Shown here one piece after another: positions 34,968 to 44,830 of a stretch of DNA of 64,000 nucleotides. The number at the start of each line of letters is the position of its first letter. Position 1 is the first letter of the stretch. The DNA is from Streptococcus oralis (lineage in GTDB: Bacteria > Bacillota > Bacilli > Lactobacillales > Streptococcaceae), in contig NZ_CP046523.1 of assembly GCF_021497885.1 (NCBI RefSeq), forward strand, positions 1,655,501 through 1,719,500. Direction: 5' to 3'. The notes under the pieces are model-generated. The model did no database searches. It was given only the letters and a program-made list of their open reading frames with translations, and had not been told where the DNA came from. Made by a program: the position numbers and the translations under genes.

Positions 34968-35978
34968 CTACTTGCGTTTTCGTGTCGAACGACGTTCTGT
35001 CAAACCGTGAGGCAAAAGAACTTCACGTTCTTCCAACTCTTCCTTATGCATAATCTTGGTCAACATACGCATACTGATAGCACCAAGGTCGTATAGAGGT
35101 TGAGCAATTGTCGTTAAGTTTGGACGAGTGAATCGTGCAATTTGAGAATCATCTGTCGTAATGATTTCAAACTCTTCCGGTACAGAAATACCGTGATCTG
35201 CCAAGCCATTTAACACACCCGCAGCCAATTCATCACCTGTCACAACTGCAGCTGTAGCCTGTGAAGAAACCAAGCGTTCTGCCAAGGCATAGCCATCATT
35301 ATAGCTGTATTTAGACTCAAATACCAAGCCCTCGCTATAAGGGATTCCTGCCTTTTTCAATGCTTCCTTGTAACCAATCAATCGAATTTTGCCGTTGATA
35401 TCATCAACAAGTGGCCCACTGACAAAGGCAATCTTTTCATTTTCCTGAAGCAAATGAGTTACTGCATCAATCGTTGCTTGTTTGTAGTCAATATTAACAC
35501 TTGGCAACTGGTGTTCGATATCCACTGTTCCTGCAAGGACAACTGGTGTCCGAGATCGAGAAAATTCTGAACGAATCTTTTCAGTCAAGTGATAACCCAT
35601 AAAAATGATCCCGTCAACCTGTTTTGAAAAGAGAGTATTAACTACTGAAACTTCTTTTTCATCATCTTCATCACTGTTGGCTAGGACGATATTGTACTTA
35701 TACATCTCTGCAATATCATCAATCCCCTTGGCTAGGGTTGAAAAATAGCCATTGGTGATATTTGGAATCACAACACCAACTGTCGTGGTTTTCTTGCTGG
35801 CCAAGCCACGCGCTACCGCATTTGGACGGTAGTCAAGACGATCAATCACCTCTAGAACTTTTTTACGAGTATTCTCTTTGACGTTCTTATTGCCATTCAC
35901 TACACGGCTAACAGTTGCCATTGAAACCCCAGCTTCACGGGCAACATCATAAATCGTTACTGTATCATCTGTGTTCAT
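34968..35978 (-). CDS. ccpA: Catabolite control protein A
   Basis: This 336-residue LacI/GalR-family regulator has an N-terminal helix-turn-helix (TIYDVAREAGVSMATVSRVVNG, about residues 8-29), the hinge helix and an effector domain that binds HPr-Ser-P. It represses or activates carbon-use genes through cre sites. Length and sequence match streptococcal CcpA. Its promoter (35/-10 at 36053-36058 and 36030-36035) contains a one-mismatch cre site between and over the hexamers, so negative autoregulation is likely. Other cre-like sites in the window lie at manL and pflA. Confidence 0.97.
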   Translation of the reverse strand: MNTDDTVTIYDVAREAGVSMATVSRVVNGNKNVKENTRKKVLEVIDRLDYRPNAVARGLASKKTTTVGVVIPNITNGYFSTLAKGIDDIAEMYKYNIVLANSDEDDEKEVSVVNTLFSKQVDGIIFMGYHLTEKIRSEFSRSRTPVVLAGTVDIEHQLPSVNIDYKQATIDAVTHLLQENEKIAFVSGPLVDDINGKIRLIGYKEALKKAGIPYSEGLVFESKYSYNDGYALAERLVSSQATAAVVTGDELAAGVLNGLADHGISVPEEFEIITTDDSQIARFTRPNLTTIAQPLYDLGAISMRMLTKIMHKEELEEREVLLPHGLTERRSTRKRK

Positions 35979-36029
35979 TCTGTTTCCTTTCTATATTGAA
36001 AATTTCGCTTTCATACATCTGCTTACTCC

Positions 36030-36058
36030 ATTTTATCACTTATTGTAAACACTTTCAA
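36030..36058 (-). promoter_or_regulatory. ccpA promoter with embedded cre site
   Basis: On the minus strand TTGAAA (36053-36058), a 17-bp spacer and TAAAAT (36030-36035) form the promoter. TGAAAGTGTTTACA (36044-36057) differs from the classic cre TGAAAGCGTTTACA by one base and overlaps the -35 and the spacer, a position that would block RNA polymerase. Confidence 0.72.
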
Positions 36059-36127
36059 GTATTTTTTAGAGAAACTTTGAAAAAATTTCACAACCTATTC
36101 CCATTTTGAAAAAGCGAGTACGATTTC

Positions 36128-36156
36128 TTGATTTTTGGGATGTTTTGCTGTATGAT
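36128..36156 (+). promoter_or_regulatory. Promoter of the DUF960 gene
   Basis: TTGATT (36128-36133), a 17-bp spacer and TATGAT (36151-36156) lie 25 bp upstream of the DUF960 start, divergent from the ccpA promoter. Confidence 0.68.
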
Positions 36157-36181
36157 AAGGAAAAATGAAAGGAGGGAGGGA

Positions 36182-36505
36182 ATGTTTATGGCTTTTACAA
36201 ATACTCAGAGACGTTCGGCCAGTTTTGGCGTTGTGACCAGCTTGCCTGACGATGTTATCGACTCTTTGTGGTATATTATCGATCATTTTTTGAAAAACGT
36301 CTTTGAATTAGAAGAGGAACTTGAATTTCAACTGCTAAATAACGAGGGAACCATCACCTTCCATTTCTCTAGTCAGCACCTGCCGACTAGTATCGACTTT
36401 GATTTTAATCATCCCTTCGACCCTCTTTACCCTCCTCGGGTTCTTGTTTTAGACATGGACGGGAAAGAAACCATCCTCCTTCCTGAAGAAAATGACCTAT
36501 TTTAA
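36182..36505 (+). CDS. DUF960-family protein
   Basis: This 107-residue soluble protein begins MFMAFTNTQRRSASFGVV and contains LPDDVIDSLWYIIDHFLK and a beta-rich C-terminal half ending ILLPEENDLF, the pattern of DUF960. Its function is unknown. The start at 36182 has AGGAGG six bases upstream; two further ATGs (upstream and at 36188) are less well placed. It has its own promoter and terminator and lies at the junction between the ccpA block and the folate operon. Confidence 0.85.
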   Translation: MFMAFTNTQRRSASFGVVTSLPDDVIDSLWYIIDHFLKNVFELEEELEFQLLNNEGTITFHFSSQHLPTSIDFDFNHPFDPLYPPRVLVLDMDGKETILLPEENDLF

Positions 36506-36553
36506 AAACTCTAGCTTCTCGGCGCAAACTGCTGAGGAACTAGAGTTTTTTCT
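36504..36553. terminator. Bidirectional terminator between the DUF960 gene and folBK
   Basis: A long interrupted stem with outer arms AAAACTCTAG/CTAGAGTTTT and inner GC pairs (TTCTC...GAGGA) lies between convergent genes. T runs occur on both strands. Confidence 0.85.
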
Positions 36554-37364
36554 ATTTGTTCAATTCTTGATACAAGTGGCGAATTGGTTGCTTTAGCATT
36601 GGATGAATAAAATGAGGAGCTATTTCTTGCAGAGACTCAAGGACAAAGAGGCGTTCTGCTATATAAGGATGAGGTAAGATGAGGTCGTCTGTATAAATGA
36701 CCTGGTCCTCCACAAAGAGTAGGTCCAAATCAATCAAACGAGGCCCCCAATGCACCTCTCGAACCCGTCCCATTTCTGACTCAATACTTAACAAGGTCTC
36801 TAACAAGACTGGTGCTGGTAGCCATGTTTCCACTTCAATCACCTGATTAGCAAAACTATCCTGCTCCACACCACCCCAAGGTTCCGTCGTCAAGACACTG
36901 GATTCTTTGAGAATATGGATACCTCGAACTCGCAGTTTGTCAATGGCTTGTTCCAAGTTTGCTTGCTTGTCCCCCATATTGCTTCCTAGAGCGATAAAAG
37001 CTCGTTGCTTGCGACGGCGGATGGTCACTGAGCAGGTATCTAGCGGTAAATGCACTGGAGCCCAAGGTTTTTTTAGTTCCAACTCAATCTCTTGGACAAG
37101 AGGATAAGTCTCAAAGGTACGTTCAACTAGTTTGTAAGCTACCGTTTCAATCAAGTCCTCAGTGGTTTCCTGAAACCAAGCTGTCCACTGCTGACAAAGT
37201 TCGCCGTAATGGATAGAAGCCGCCAAATCCAAGTCTGTCGCCGCCTTGGTCATATCATAGGATAAGCTTGCGGAAATAACAAACTTTTGCCCCAATTCTT
37301 TCTCACTAGGAAAGAGACCATGATAGGCAAAAATTTCCAAATCTTTAATCTGCAGTTGATCCAT
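36552..37364 (-). CDS. sulD: Bifunctional dihydroneopterin aldolase / HPPK (SulD-type)
   Basis: This 270-residue fusion protein has residues 1-118 as FolB (dihydroneopterin aldolase; [18 protein letters not shown]). Residues about 122-270 are FolK (6-hydroxymethyl-7,8-dihydropterin pyrophosphokinase; [11 protein letters not shown] and [11 protein letters not shown]). It makes the pterin pyrophosphate consumed by FolP. This fusion is the pneumococcal SulD arrangement. It is last in the folP-folC-folE-folBK operon. A terminator-like hairpin separates it from folE, so part of the transcripts may stop before it. The start has AAGGA seven bases upstream. Confidence 0.93.
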   Translation of the reverse strand: MDQLQIKDLEIFAYHGLFPSEKELGQKFVISASLSYDMTKAATDLDLAASIHYGELCQQWTAWFQETTEDLIETVAYKLVERTFETYPLVQEIELELKKPWAPVHLPLDTCSVTIRRRKQRAFIALGSNMGDKQANLEQAIDKLRVRGIHILKESSVLTTEPWGGVEQDSFANQVIEVETWLPAPVLLETLLSIESEMGRVREVHWGPRLIDLDLLFVEDQVIYTDDLILPHPYIAERLFVLESLQEIAPHFIHPMLKQPIRHLYQELNK

Positions 37365-37383
37365 AACTAGTCCTTTCTAGAAA

Positions 37384-37402
37384 AATCCGCATGAAGCGGA
37401 TT
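37384..37402 (-). terminator. Terminator/attenuator between folE and folBK
   Basis: A perfect 7-bp stem AATCCGC/GCGGATT with a five-base loop is followed by TTTC on the minus strand, within the 42-bp gap between folE and folBK. It looks like a partial terminator inside the operon. Confidence 0.7.
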
Positions 37403-37406
37403 CTTT

Positions 37407-37961
37407 TTATAGTCCCATTAGACGATAAGCCTGATCTCGGAGATCCTTATCGGTCTCAAATAGACCTCGAGCTACTGTCGTCAAGGTTGCAGTACCTGGT
37501 TTTCGAACACCACGCATGCTCATACACATATGCTCAGCCTCAATGACAACAAAGGCTCCCTTAGCCCCCAAGTAGTCCATCAAGGCATCGGCCACTTCGA
37601 TATTCAACCGTTCTTGAATCTGTGGTTTTTTAGAATAAACTTCAACCGTACGGGCTAGCTTGGACAAGCCTGCCACACGACCGTCTGGAACATAGGCAAT
37701 GTGCGCTCTCCCATAAAAGGGCAAGAAGTGGTGTTCACACATGGTATGGAAAAAGATATCCTTCTCCACTACCATATTGTCATCAATAATCTCAAAAGAT
37801 TTTGACAGGTGTTCCTCAGCAGTTTGACCAAGACCTGAAAAAATCTCTTGGTACATACGGGCTACACGAGCAGGTGTTTCCTGCAAGCCCTCGCGGTTAG
37901 CGTCCTCACCGACAGCCTCAATAATCATTTTTACAGCCGTTTCAATCTTTTGTGTATCCAT
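37407..37961 (-). CDS. folE: GTP cyclohydrolase I
   Basis: This 184-residue enzyme converts GTP to dihydroneopterin triphosphate, the entry step of folate synthesis. It shows the zinc and active-site residues in [19 protein letters not shown], plus [10 protein letters not shown] and the C-terminal [13 protein letters not shown]. Full length (SulC of pneumococcus). It overlaps folC by 20 bp, which indicates translational coupling within the operon. The start has GAGGAAG upstream inside folC. Confidence 0.96.
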   Translation of the reverse strand: MDTQKIETAVKMIIEAVGEDANREGLQETPARVARMYQEIFSGLGQTAEEHLSKSFEIIDDNMVVEKDIFFHTMCEHHFLPFYGRAHIAYVPDGRVAGLSKLARTVEVYSKKPQIQERLNIEVADALMDYLGAKGAFVVIEAEHMCMSMRGVRKPGTATLTTVARGLFETDKDLRDQAYRLMGL

Positions 37962-39261
37962 TCTCGTTCTTCCTCTCCATCAGATAGGCTCTCACTTGGC
38001 TCAAGAAATACAAGGAACCCGTGACAAGCCTAACTGTTTTTTTCTCTTCATCTTCTGTCATTTTTTGTTCTAAAAATTCCTGCCAACTTTGGTAATTGAG
38101 ATTTCTAGACTTAGCTGTCTCTTTCAGCACGTTCTCATCTGTCGCCCGACTATCGTCAAAACAAGTCAGAGTCAGTTGACTATTTGGCACCGACTCTAGC
38201 AAATCCAACATATCCTCCAAGGCCTTGGTTTTGATACAAGTAAAGAGAATTTCTTTATGATAGTCAGCAAAGCGTTCTTGCAAAGTATTCAACAAAGCCT
38301 TGATAGCATGCGGATTATGAGCCCCATCTAAAATCATTAGAGGTTCACTAGACACGACCTCCAAACGCCCTGGCCACCTTGTTTCTTTCAAGGCTTGGGC
38401 AACCAAGTCATTGCTTGCTAGCTCTTGACCATCTTCTTGACAAAAAGTATCAAGTAAAGCTATGGCCATCCCCGCATTCTCGATCTGATGCAAGCCCAGC
38501 AGACCTGTCTGGAAGCGACCTTGTCTGACAGAACTGGTATAATCAAAGATTTCACCCGCTACCACGCTTTCTTGATGACGAACCTGATAATCTTTTCCAT
38601 AGGCAAGTCTCGGTGCATGTTTAGCTTCTGCCATATGGTCGATAACAGCCAAGGCTTCTGGAGCAATGCCTCCTGTCACCAAAGGAATCCCTTGTTTGAC
38701 AATACCAGCTTTCTGCTCTGCTATGGCTTCCAAGGTGTCACCAAGTAGGGCCACATGATCCAGTCCAATGGTCGTAATTCCTGTTAGAATCGGCTGACAG
38801 ACATTAGTACTATCCAAGAGTCCACCCATGCCGACTTCCATGATAGCCACATCAACTTTTTCAGTGGCAAAATAATCATAGGCTATGGCTGTGATAATCT
38901 CAAACTCGGTCGTTCCTTGTAAATCAGCGACCTTCTCCCCCTCAAGCAAAAACTCATAGTCCGCCATTATAGCTTCTAGTCTAGCTTCTGGGATGGATTT
39001 CCCGTTGATGCTAATCTGGTCTGTGTAATGAATGAGATAAGGCGAGCTAAAAACTCCAACTTTCAACCCCATCTTTTCCAACATATTTTTCAAAAAAGCA
39101 ATGGTCGAACCTTTACCATTTGTTCCGCCGATATGGATAACCTTGAGTTTGAGATGGGGATTGCCTCGCAAAGCTAATAGTTCCACCATTCGTTCCAAGC
39201 CAAAATGCGGTTGGTCCGTCCGATAGTGGGCAATCCACTGATTGTTTTCAATTTCTTTCAT
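37942..39261 (-). CDS. folC: Dihydrofolate synthase / folylpolyglutamate synthase
   Basis: This 439-residue Mur-ligase-like enzyme adds glutamate to dihydropteroate and to folates (SulB). It has the P-loop [16 protein letters not shown] at about residues 44-59, the central [16 protein letters not shown] and [14 protein letters not shown]. Full length. The ATG lies 1 bp after the folP stop and lacks a real ribosome site (AAATAAG-ATG), so its translation probably depends on ribosomes finishing folP. Confidence 0.95.
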   Translation of the reverse strand: MKEIENNQWIAHYRTDQPHFGLERMVELLALRGNPHLKLKVIHIGGTNGKGSTIAFLKNMLEKMGLKVGVFSSPYLIHYTDQISINGKSIPEARLEAIMADYEFLLEGEKVADLQGTTEFEIITAIAYDYFATEKVDVAIMEVGMGGLLDSTNVCQPILTGITTIGLDHVALLGDTLEAIAEQKAGIVKQGIPLVTGGIAPEALAVIDHMAEAKHAPRLAYGKDYQVRHQESVVAGEIFDYTSSVRQGRFQTGLLGLHQIENAGMAIALLDTFCQEDGQELASNDLVAQALKETRWPGRLEVVSSEPLMILDGAHNPHAIKALLNTLQERFADYHKEILFTCIKTKALEDMLDLLESVPNSQLTLTCFDDSRATDENVLKETAKSRNLNYQSWQEFLEQKMTEDEEKKTVRLVTGSLYFLSQVRAYLMERKNENGYTKD

Positions 39262-39262
39262 C

Positions 39263-40228
<966 letters not shown>

Positions 40229-40310
40229 TCACCACATTATTTCTCTATTTTACCATAAAAAGAAAAAGATGGATACGCTAGCATTTATCTTTTCCAAGTA
40301 AGGAAATAGT

Positions 40311-41018
40311 TTAGAAAGGCAAGCCTACATTTCGACTAATCAAAACCAGTAAAGCCAGCAAACAAAAGGCAATACCATTGACAATCATATGAAGCAAGAT
40401 CGACATCTCTAAGCGTTCTGTTCTGTAAGCTGTCCAAGTTAAAACTGTCGACATTCCTCCATAGATAAGGAGAGAAGGCAGATTGGTCGGTGTGTGGAGC
40501 AAGGCAAAGACGACTGCACCTACAAGATAACCCAACTTCTCCTTCCCACGGAAGATCTTTTTAGGGATAATTCCACGACACAATATTTCCTCACAAATGG
40601 GAGCAATCAGAACCAGTAAGAAAAAACTGGAAATCAACGAGCTATTCTGAACCAGATTATTAATAGTTGATTGATTGCTGGTCGTAGATTCATTCATCAG
40701 ACGAAGCAAGGCAGATCCGAATAAATTACTTGTGAAAATAACCAAATAACTCAAAACCAAGCGGGCTAGATCTTTTGCCTTGAAAAAAGAAAGATTGAAG
40801 CTCGCAATCTCTGTTTTTCGCGCACTAAAGATAAAAACAGTTAGAATAGCAACCGACAGCAAAGCCACTAAGAGTCCTGACTGGAGGAGCGGGAATTGTC
40901 TAGCGGATAAAAGGGCAGATAAAATTAAGGGAAGTTGAGATAACACCAGTCCTATTAAAAAAATCAACACCCATATTCCTCTATCCAGAATTTCTTGCCA
41001 GATACTTTTTTTCTTCAT
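40311..41018 (-). CDS. CPBP-family intramembrane metalloprotease
   Basis: This 235-residue protein has about six to seven membrane segments. It carries the Abi/CPBP motifs: EEILCRG at about residues 143-149 (catalytic Glu-Glu) and the downstream HTPTN with the metal-binding His, followed by a further membrane stretch. Such proteins act in prenyl-protein-like processing or, in lactic acid bacteria, in bacteriocin self-immunity. No bacteriocin gene is next to it, so no specific role can be given. The start has AAGGAGG. It is flanked by the purine permease and the folate operon. Confidence 0.88.
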   Translation of the reverse strand: MKKKSIWQEILDRGIWVLIFLIGLVLSQLPLILSALLSARQFPLLQSGLLVALLSVAILTVFIFSARKTEIASFNLSFFKAKDLARLVLSYLVIFTSNLFGSALLRLMNESTTSNQSTINNLVQNSSLISSFFLLVLIAPICEEILCRGIIPKKIFRGKEKLGYLVGAVVFALLHTPTNLPSLLIYGGMSTVLTWTAYRTERLEMSILLHMIVNGIAFCLLALLVLISRNVGLPF

Positions 41019-41038
41019 GATATACCTCCTTATAATAA

Positions 41039-41057
41039 AAAGGGGAGGCCCCCCTTT
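41039..41057 (-). terminator. Terminator of the NCS2 permease gene
   Basis: The stem AAAGGGG/CCCCTTT with a five-base loop is followed by TT on the minus strand and further A-T bases. It lies 15 bp after the permease stop and just before the CPBP gene start. Confidence 0.7.
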
Positions 41058-41071
41058 CTATATTATACCAT

Positions 41072-42490
41072 TTATAGTGCCATACTGATATAGTTAAGGA
41101 TAAACAAGGCATCCAAAATCCAAATCATCACGTGCACATCCTTGGCTTGACCTTTGACAACTTTTGTCAAGGTGTAAGTCAAGAAACCAACTGCAATCCC
41201 TTGAGTGATTGAGTAGCTGAAGCCCATAAAGATAGATGTAAAGAAGGCAGGAACAGCCTCAGACATATCATCCCAAGGAATATTTTTCAAGTTAGAAAGC
41301 ATCATGATTCCGACGATGATCAAAATCGGCGCTGTTGCAGCTGTCGGAACAATCGCTAGAAGTGGGCTAAAGAAGCTAGATAGAGCAAAACAGATTGCAA
41401 CTACTAGGGCTGTCAAACCAGTACGTCCACCGGCACCGATACCCGCCGCAGACTCAACATAGGTCGTAACGTTTGAAGTACCTGCGATGGCACCTACTGA
41501 AGTTGCTACCAAGTCAGAGTAAAGAGCCTTGTCCAATTTAGCAGATTCATGGTTTTCACCGCTTGTCGCAACGATACCAACTTTTTCACCAGTACCGATA
41601 AGAGTACCAATTGTGTCAAAAATATCCGTTAGTGAGAAGGCAAGAATAGCCATCAAGGTTTCTGGTAAACGTGAAGTGTTTGAAATCAAAGATCCTAAAC
41701 CTTCTGAACCAAGAGCAGCACCAAACAAAGTTCCTAGATCATTAACCGCTGATGAAAGATTGTTGCTAGCGAAGTCAATCCCTGACAAATTCACAACACC
41801 AACAGCAATGGCAAGCACAGTCGTTGTTAAAATAGAAAGAATAATTCCACCTTTGATGCCTTTAACAACAAAGAAGATCGTAATGGCAAGACCAGCAAGA
41901 GCCACCAATACTGCTGGAGTATTGAAGTCTACCAATCCTGGAACAGCTGCTGAGTTTGCAGTAAGTGCAGCTTGAGCCTTGTCTGCTCCCTCACCTGCTA
42001 CAGTATAAGTACCTGGATCGATTGAGAATTTCAAGAGACCAGCATTCTTAATCCCAACATAGGCAAGGAAAACACCAATACCAGCCGAAATAGCTGAACG
42101 AAGTGTTGTAGGAATGGATTCGATGATCATTTTACGAACATTTGTCAAAGTGATAATCAGTGAAATAATTCCACAAATGAAGACCATACCAAGAGCTTCT
42201 TTCCAAGTATAGCCCATCCCAAACACAACTGTAAATGTAAAGAAGGCATTGAGCCCCATACCTGGTGCTTGTGCGTAGGGCAAATTAGCATAGAAAGCCA
42301 TCATCAAAGTACCGACTACAGAACCGATAATCGTTGCCAAGAACACACCTTGAACAGGCATCCCTGTTTGTGAAAGCATTTGAGGGTTTACAAAGAGAAT
42401 ATAACTCATTGCAAAGAATGTTGTTAAACCAGCAAGCACCTCTGTACGGACATCTGTCCCGTGCTCTTTTAGTTTAAATAGTTTGTCCAT
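41072..42490 (-). CDS. NCS2/AzgA-type purine permease
   Basis: This 472-residue transporter has about 12 membrane segments. It is of the AzgA/PbuG group (hypoxanthine, guanine, adenine uptake), recognisable from TEVLAGLTTFFAMSYILFVNP at the N terminus, APGMGLNAFFTF and the NVTTYVESAAGIGAGGRTGL motif. The specific base is not predictable. The start at 42490 has AAAGGAG; the longer open frame adds 18 unlikely residues. A PurBox-like motif (42509-42521) sits in the short leader next to the -10, hinting at PurR control. No purine riboswitch fits in the about 35-nt leader. Confidence 0.92.
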   Translation of the reverse strand: MDKLFKLKEHGTDVRTEVLAGLTTFFAMSYILFVNPQMLSQTGMPVQGVFLATIIGSVVGTLMMAFYANLPYAQAPGMGLNAFFTFTVVFGMGYTWKEALGMVFICGIISLIITLTNVRKMIIESIPTTLRSAISAGIGVFLAYVGIKNAGLLKFSIDPGTYTVAGEGADKAQAALTANSAAVPGLVDFNTPAVLVALAGLAITIFFVVKGIKGGIILSILTTTVLAIAVGVVNLSGIDFASNNLSSAVNDLGTLFGAALGSEGLGSLISNTSRLPETLMAILAFSLTDIFDTIGTLIGTGEKVGIVATSGENHESAKLDKALYSDLVATSVGAIAGTSNVTTYVESAAGIGAGGRTGLTALVVAICFALSSFFSPLLAIVPTAATAPILIIVGIMMLSNLKNIPWDDMSEAVPAFFTSIFMGFSYSITQGIAVGFLTYTLTKVVKGQAKDVHVMIWILDALFILNYISMAL

Positions 42491-42508
42491 GTTTAATCTC
42501 CTTTTGTT

Positions 42509-42521
42509 TTTTACGAACAAT
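42509..42521 (+). promoter_or_regulatory. PurBox-like motif in the purine permease leader
   Basis: TTTTACGAACAAT matches AWWWCCGAACWWT at 11 of 13 positions, including the CGAAC core. It lies just downstream of the -10 element of the purine permease gene. Only one copy is visible, whereas PurR usually uses two. Confidence 0.4.
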
Positions 42522-42527
42522 GAGAGT

Positions 42528-42556
42528 ATTATATCATTTATCATTCACCTTTTCAA
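42528..42556 (-). promoter_or_regulatory. Promoter of the purine permease gene
   Basis: On the minus strand TTGAAA (42551-42556), a 17-bp spacer and TATAAT (42528-42533) lie 38 bp upstream of the ATG at 42490. Confidence 0.8.
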
Positions 42557-42675
42557 TATGTTTGTTTGATTTATTTAACAAAATGAAATTTCTATTTTTG
42601 TTTTGAGTCTGTTTTTCTTCTTTCTTTTTGATATAATAGTAGACATCTTATCTGGAATGTACTAGGAAGGTTTAT

Positions 42676-43488
42676 ATGACTAAAAAAATTATCGCAGTCG
42701 ATTTGGACGGAACCCTGCTCAACTCAGAGAGTAAGATTTCAGATTTTACTCGAAACACAATTAAACGAATTGCTGAAAAAGGCCACCATGTCATCATCAC
42801 TACTGGGCGCCCTTACCGTATGGCAAAAGAATTTTATCAGGAACTAGAGTTGCACACACCTATGATCAACTTCAACGGTTCTCTTACCCATCTACCAGGA
42901 CAGACTTGGGAACACGAAAAGTGCTTGACCTTGGACAAAAAATACCTCTTAGACATGGTCAAACGCAAAGAGGATATCCAAGCCGACTTTATTGCAGGAG
43001 AATACCGCAAGAAATTTTATATCACGGCTCCTAATGAAGAAATTGCCAATCCCAAACTATTTGGTGTAGAAAATTTCCAACCAGAAAATCAATTCAAATC
43101 TGAATTGGTGACCAAGGACCCTAACTGTATCCTCTTGCAAACAAGAGTCGATGATAAATACGCGCTAGCAGATGAGATGAATCGTTTTTACCAACACCAA
43201 CTAGCAATCAATACCTGGGGAGGGCCCCTCAACATTCTCGAATGTACACCAAAAGGGGTCAACAAAGCCTTTGCTTTAGAATACTTGCTCAATGTTATGA
43301 ACCGTGACAGACAAGATTTGATTGCCTTCGGTGATGAGCACAATGACACCGAAATGTTGGCATTTGCAGGCAAGGGATATGCTATGAAGAATGCCAATCC
43401 CGATTTGCTACCATATGCAGATGAGCAACTCTCTCTGACAAATGATGAAGATGGTGTTGCCCATACCCTACAAGATTTGTTCCTATGA
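42676..43488 (+). CDS. Cof-type HAD-IIB sugar-phosphatase-like protein
   Basis: This 270-residue HAD phosphatase has IAVDLDGTLLNSE at residues 6-18 (nucleophile Asp), TTGRPYRMA, a conserved lysine region (PKGVNKAFALEYLL) and GDEHNDTEMLAFAGKG. Such proteins dephosphorylate sugar phosphates, FMN or PLP; the substrate here is unknown. The start has AGGAAGG. A TATAAT at 42632-42637 is about 38 bp upstream. It lies directly upstream of manLMN but is separated by a terminator. Confidence 0.88.
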   Translation: MTKKIIAVDLDGTLLNSESKISDFTRNTIKRIAEKGHHVIITTGRPYRMAKEFYQELELHTPMINFNGSLTHLPGQTWEHEKCLTLDKKYLLDMVKRKEDIQADFIAGEYRKKFYITAPNEEIANPKLFGVENFQPENQFKSELVTKDPNCILLQTRVDDKYALADEMNRFYQHQLAINTWGGPLNILECTPKGVNKAFALEYLLNVMNRDRQDLIAFGDEHNDTEMLAFAGKGYAMKNANPDLLPYADEQLSLTNDEDGVAHTLQDLFL

Positions 43489-43493
43489 CACTC

Positions 43494-43520
43494 AAAAAGT
43501 TAGCTTGTGCTAGCTTTTTT
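43494..43520 (+). terminator. Terminator of the HAD phosphatase gene
   Basis: A 7-bp stem (AGTTAGC/GCTAGCT, one G-U) with loop TTGT is followed by TTTTT on the plus strand, 5 bp after the stop. Confidence 0.8.
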
Positions 43521-43673
43521 GATTTTCACAATTTTTCAATTAATCGACCTGTTTTCATTTTTTTATATTAAATTACTTCCTTATCTTTTTAAACATTTCT
43601 ACAAAAAGTTTTATATATTAACATTTTGTAAGCGAGTTTTCATTGAAAAGCAATACATATTTATAAGAAATGG

Positions 43674-43702
43674 TTGATTTTTATATGAAAACGGTTTATA
43701 CT
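43674..43702 (+). promoter_or_regulatory. manLMN promoter with embedded cre site
   Basis: TTGATT (43674-43679), a 17-bp spacer and TATACT (43697-43702) lie 65 bp upstream of manL. ATGAAAACGGTTTAT (43685-43699) matches the cre consensus WTGNAANCGNWNNCW with one mismatch and fills the spacer up to the -10. A poorer cre-like sequence, TTGTAAGCGAGTTTT, lies near 43627. The remaining AT-rich DNA from 43521 holds nothing else that I can see. Confidence 0.65.
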
Positions 43703-43766
43703 TAAAGTTAGGCTTAAAGTTTTCTTAAACATACAGTCAAACATTTTATAAGGAGGAATGACAATA

Positions 43767-44756
43767 ATGAGTATCGGAATCATTATTGCGAGCCACGGCG
43801 AATTTGCTGCGGGTATTCATCAATCAGGATCTATGATCTTTGGTGAACAAGAAAAGGTTCAAGTTGTAACCTTTATGCCAAATGAAGGTCCAGATGACCT
43901 TTACGCTAAATTCAACAACGCTGTGGCTGCATTTGACGCAGAAGATGAGGTTCTAGTATTGGCTGACCTTTGGAGTGGATCTCCATTCAACCAAGCTAGC
44001 CGCGTGATGGGAGAAAATCCAGAACGTAAGTTTGCCATCATCACAGGACTGAACTTGCCGATGTTGATCCAAGCCTACACTGAGCGCCTTATGGACGCTA
44101 CTGCAGGTGTGGATAAAGTCGCTGCGAATATCATTAAAGAAGCCAAAGATGGCATCAAAGCTCTTCCAGAAGAGCTTAACCCAGTTGAGGAAGGGGCTAG
44201 TGCTGCGGCTGCTCCAGTTGCCCAAGCTGCTATTCCAGAAGGAACTGTTATCGGAGACGGTAAATTGAAAATCAATCTTGCTCGTCTTGACACACGTCTT
44301 CTTCATGGACAAGTCGCAACTGCTTGGACACCAGATTCAAAAGCAGACCGTATCATCGTTGCTTCAGATAACGTTGCAAACGACGATTTGCGTAAAGAAT
44401 TGATCAAACAAGCAGCTCCTAACGGAGTAAAAGCAAACGTTGTTCCAATTCAAAAATTGATCGACGTTGCAAAAGACCCACGTTTCGGTGACACTCATGC
44501 CCTTATCTTGTTTGAAACTCCACAAGATGCACTTCGTGCAATCGAAGGTGGCGTGCCAATCAAAACCCTTAACGTTGGTTCTATGGCACACTCAACAGGT
44601 AAAACAATGATTAACAACGTTTTGTCTATGGACAAAGACGATGTTGCAACATTTGAAAAAATGCGTGACCTCGGTGTTGAATTTGATGTACGTAAAGTAC
44701 CAAACGACACGAAAAAAGATTTGTTTGACTTGATTAACAAAGCAAACGTTCAATAA
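43767..44756 (+). CDS. manL: PTS mannose/glucose EIIAB component
   Basis: This 329-residue cytosolic phosphotransfer protein of the mannose-family PTS is the main glucose, mannose and glucosamine uptake system of streptococci. The EIIA domain (residues 1-135) has the phospho-His10 in ASHGEF. An Ala/Pro-rich linker (about 138-160) joins it to EIIB (about 165-329), with the phospho-His in [10 protein letters not shown]. The ATG at 43767 is ten bases from AAGGAGG, and an upstream ATG lies only one base from it. It is first in manL-manM-manN. Control by CcpA is suggested by the cre site in its promoter. Confidence 0.96.
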   Translation: MSIGIIIASHGEFAAGIHQSGSMIFGEQEKVQVVTFMPNEGPDDLYAKFNNAVAAFDAEDEVLVLADLWSGSPFNQASRVMGENPERKFAIITGLNLPMLIQAYTERLMDATAGVDKVAANIIKEAKDGIKALPEELNPVEEGASAAAAPVAQAAIPEGTVIGDGKLKINLARLDTRLLHGQVATAWTPDSKADRIIVASDNVANDDLRKELIKQAAPNGVKANVVPIQKLIDVAKDPRFGDTHALILFETPQDALRAIEGGVPIKTLNVGSMAHSTGKTMINNVLSMDKDDVATFEKMRDLGVEFDVRKVPNDTKKDLFDLINKANVQ

Positions 44757-44830
44757 TTTTAATCTGTTTCTATCATTTTGAAAACAGGATTAAATACTTT
44801 ATTAAAGCTAAATAGAAAAGGAATAAAACC

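Noticed and set aside
40311-41018. Bacteriocin immunity locus around the CPBP protease
   Set aside because: No double-glycine leader peptide gene or ABC exporter gene is nearby; the neighbours are folate and purine genes.
41529-41975. A 148-residue plus-strand frame inside the purine permease gene
   Set aside because: It is antisense to a conserved transporter, its low-complexity composition mirrors the membrane helices, and it has no start signals.
42491-42675. Possible purine riboswitch upstream of the purine permease gene
   Set aside because: The promoter at 42528-42556 leaves a leader of about 35 nt with no three-way-junction sequence.
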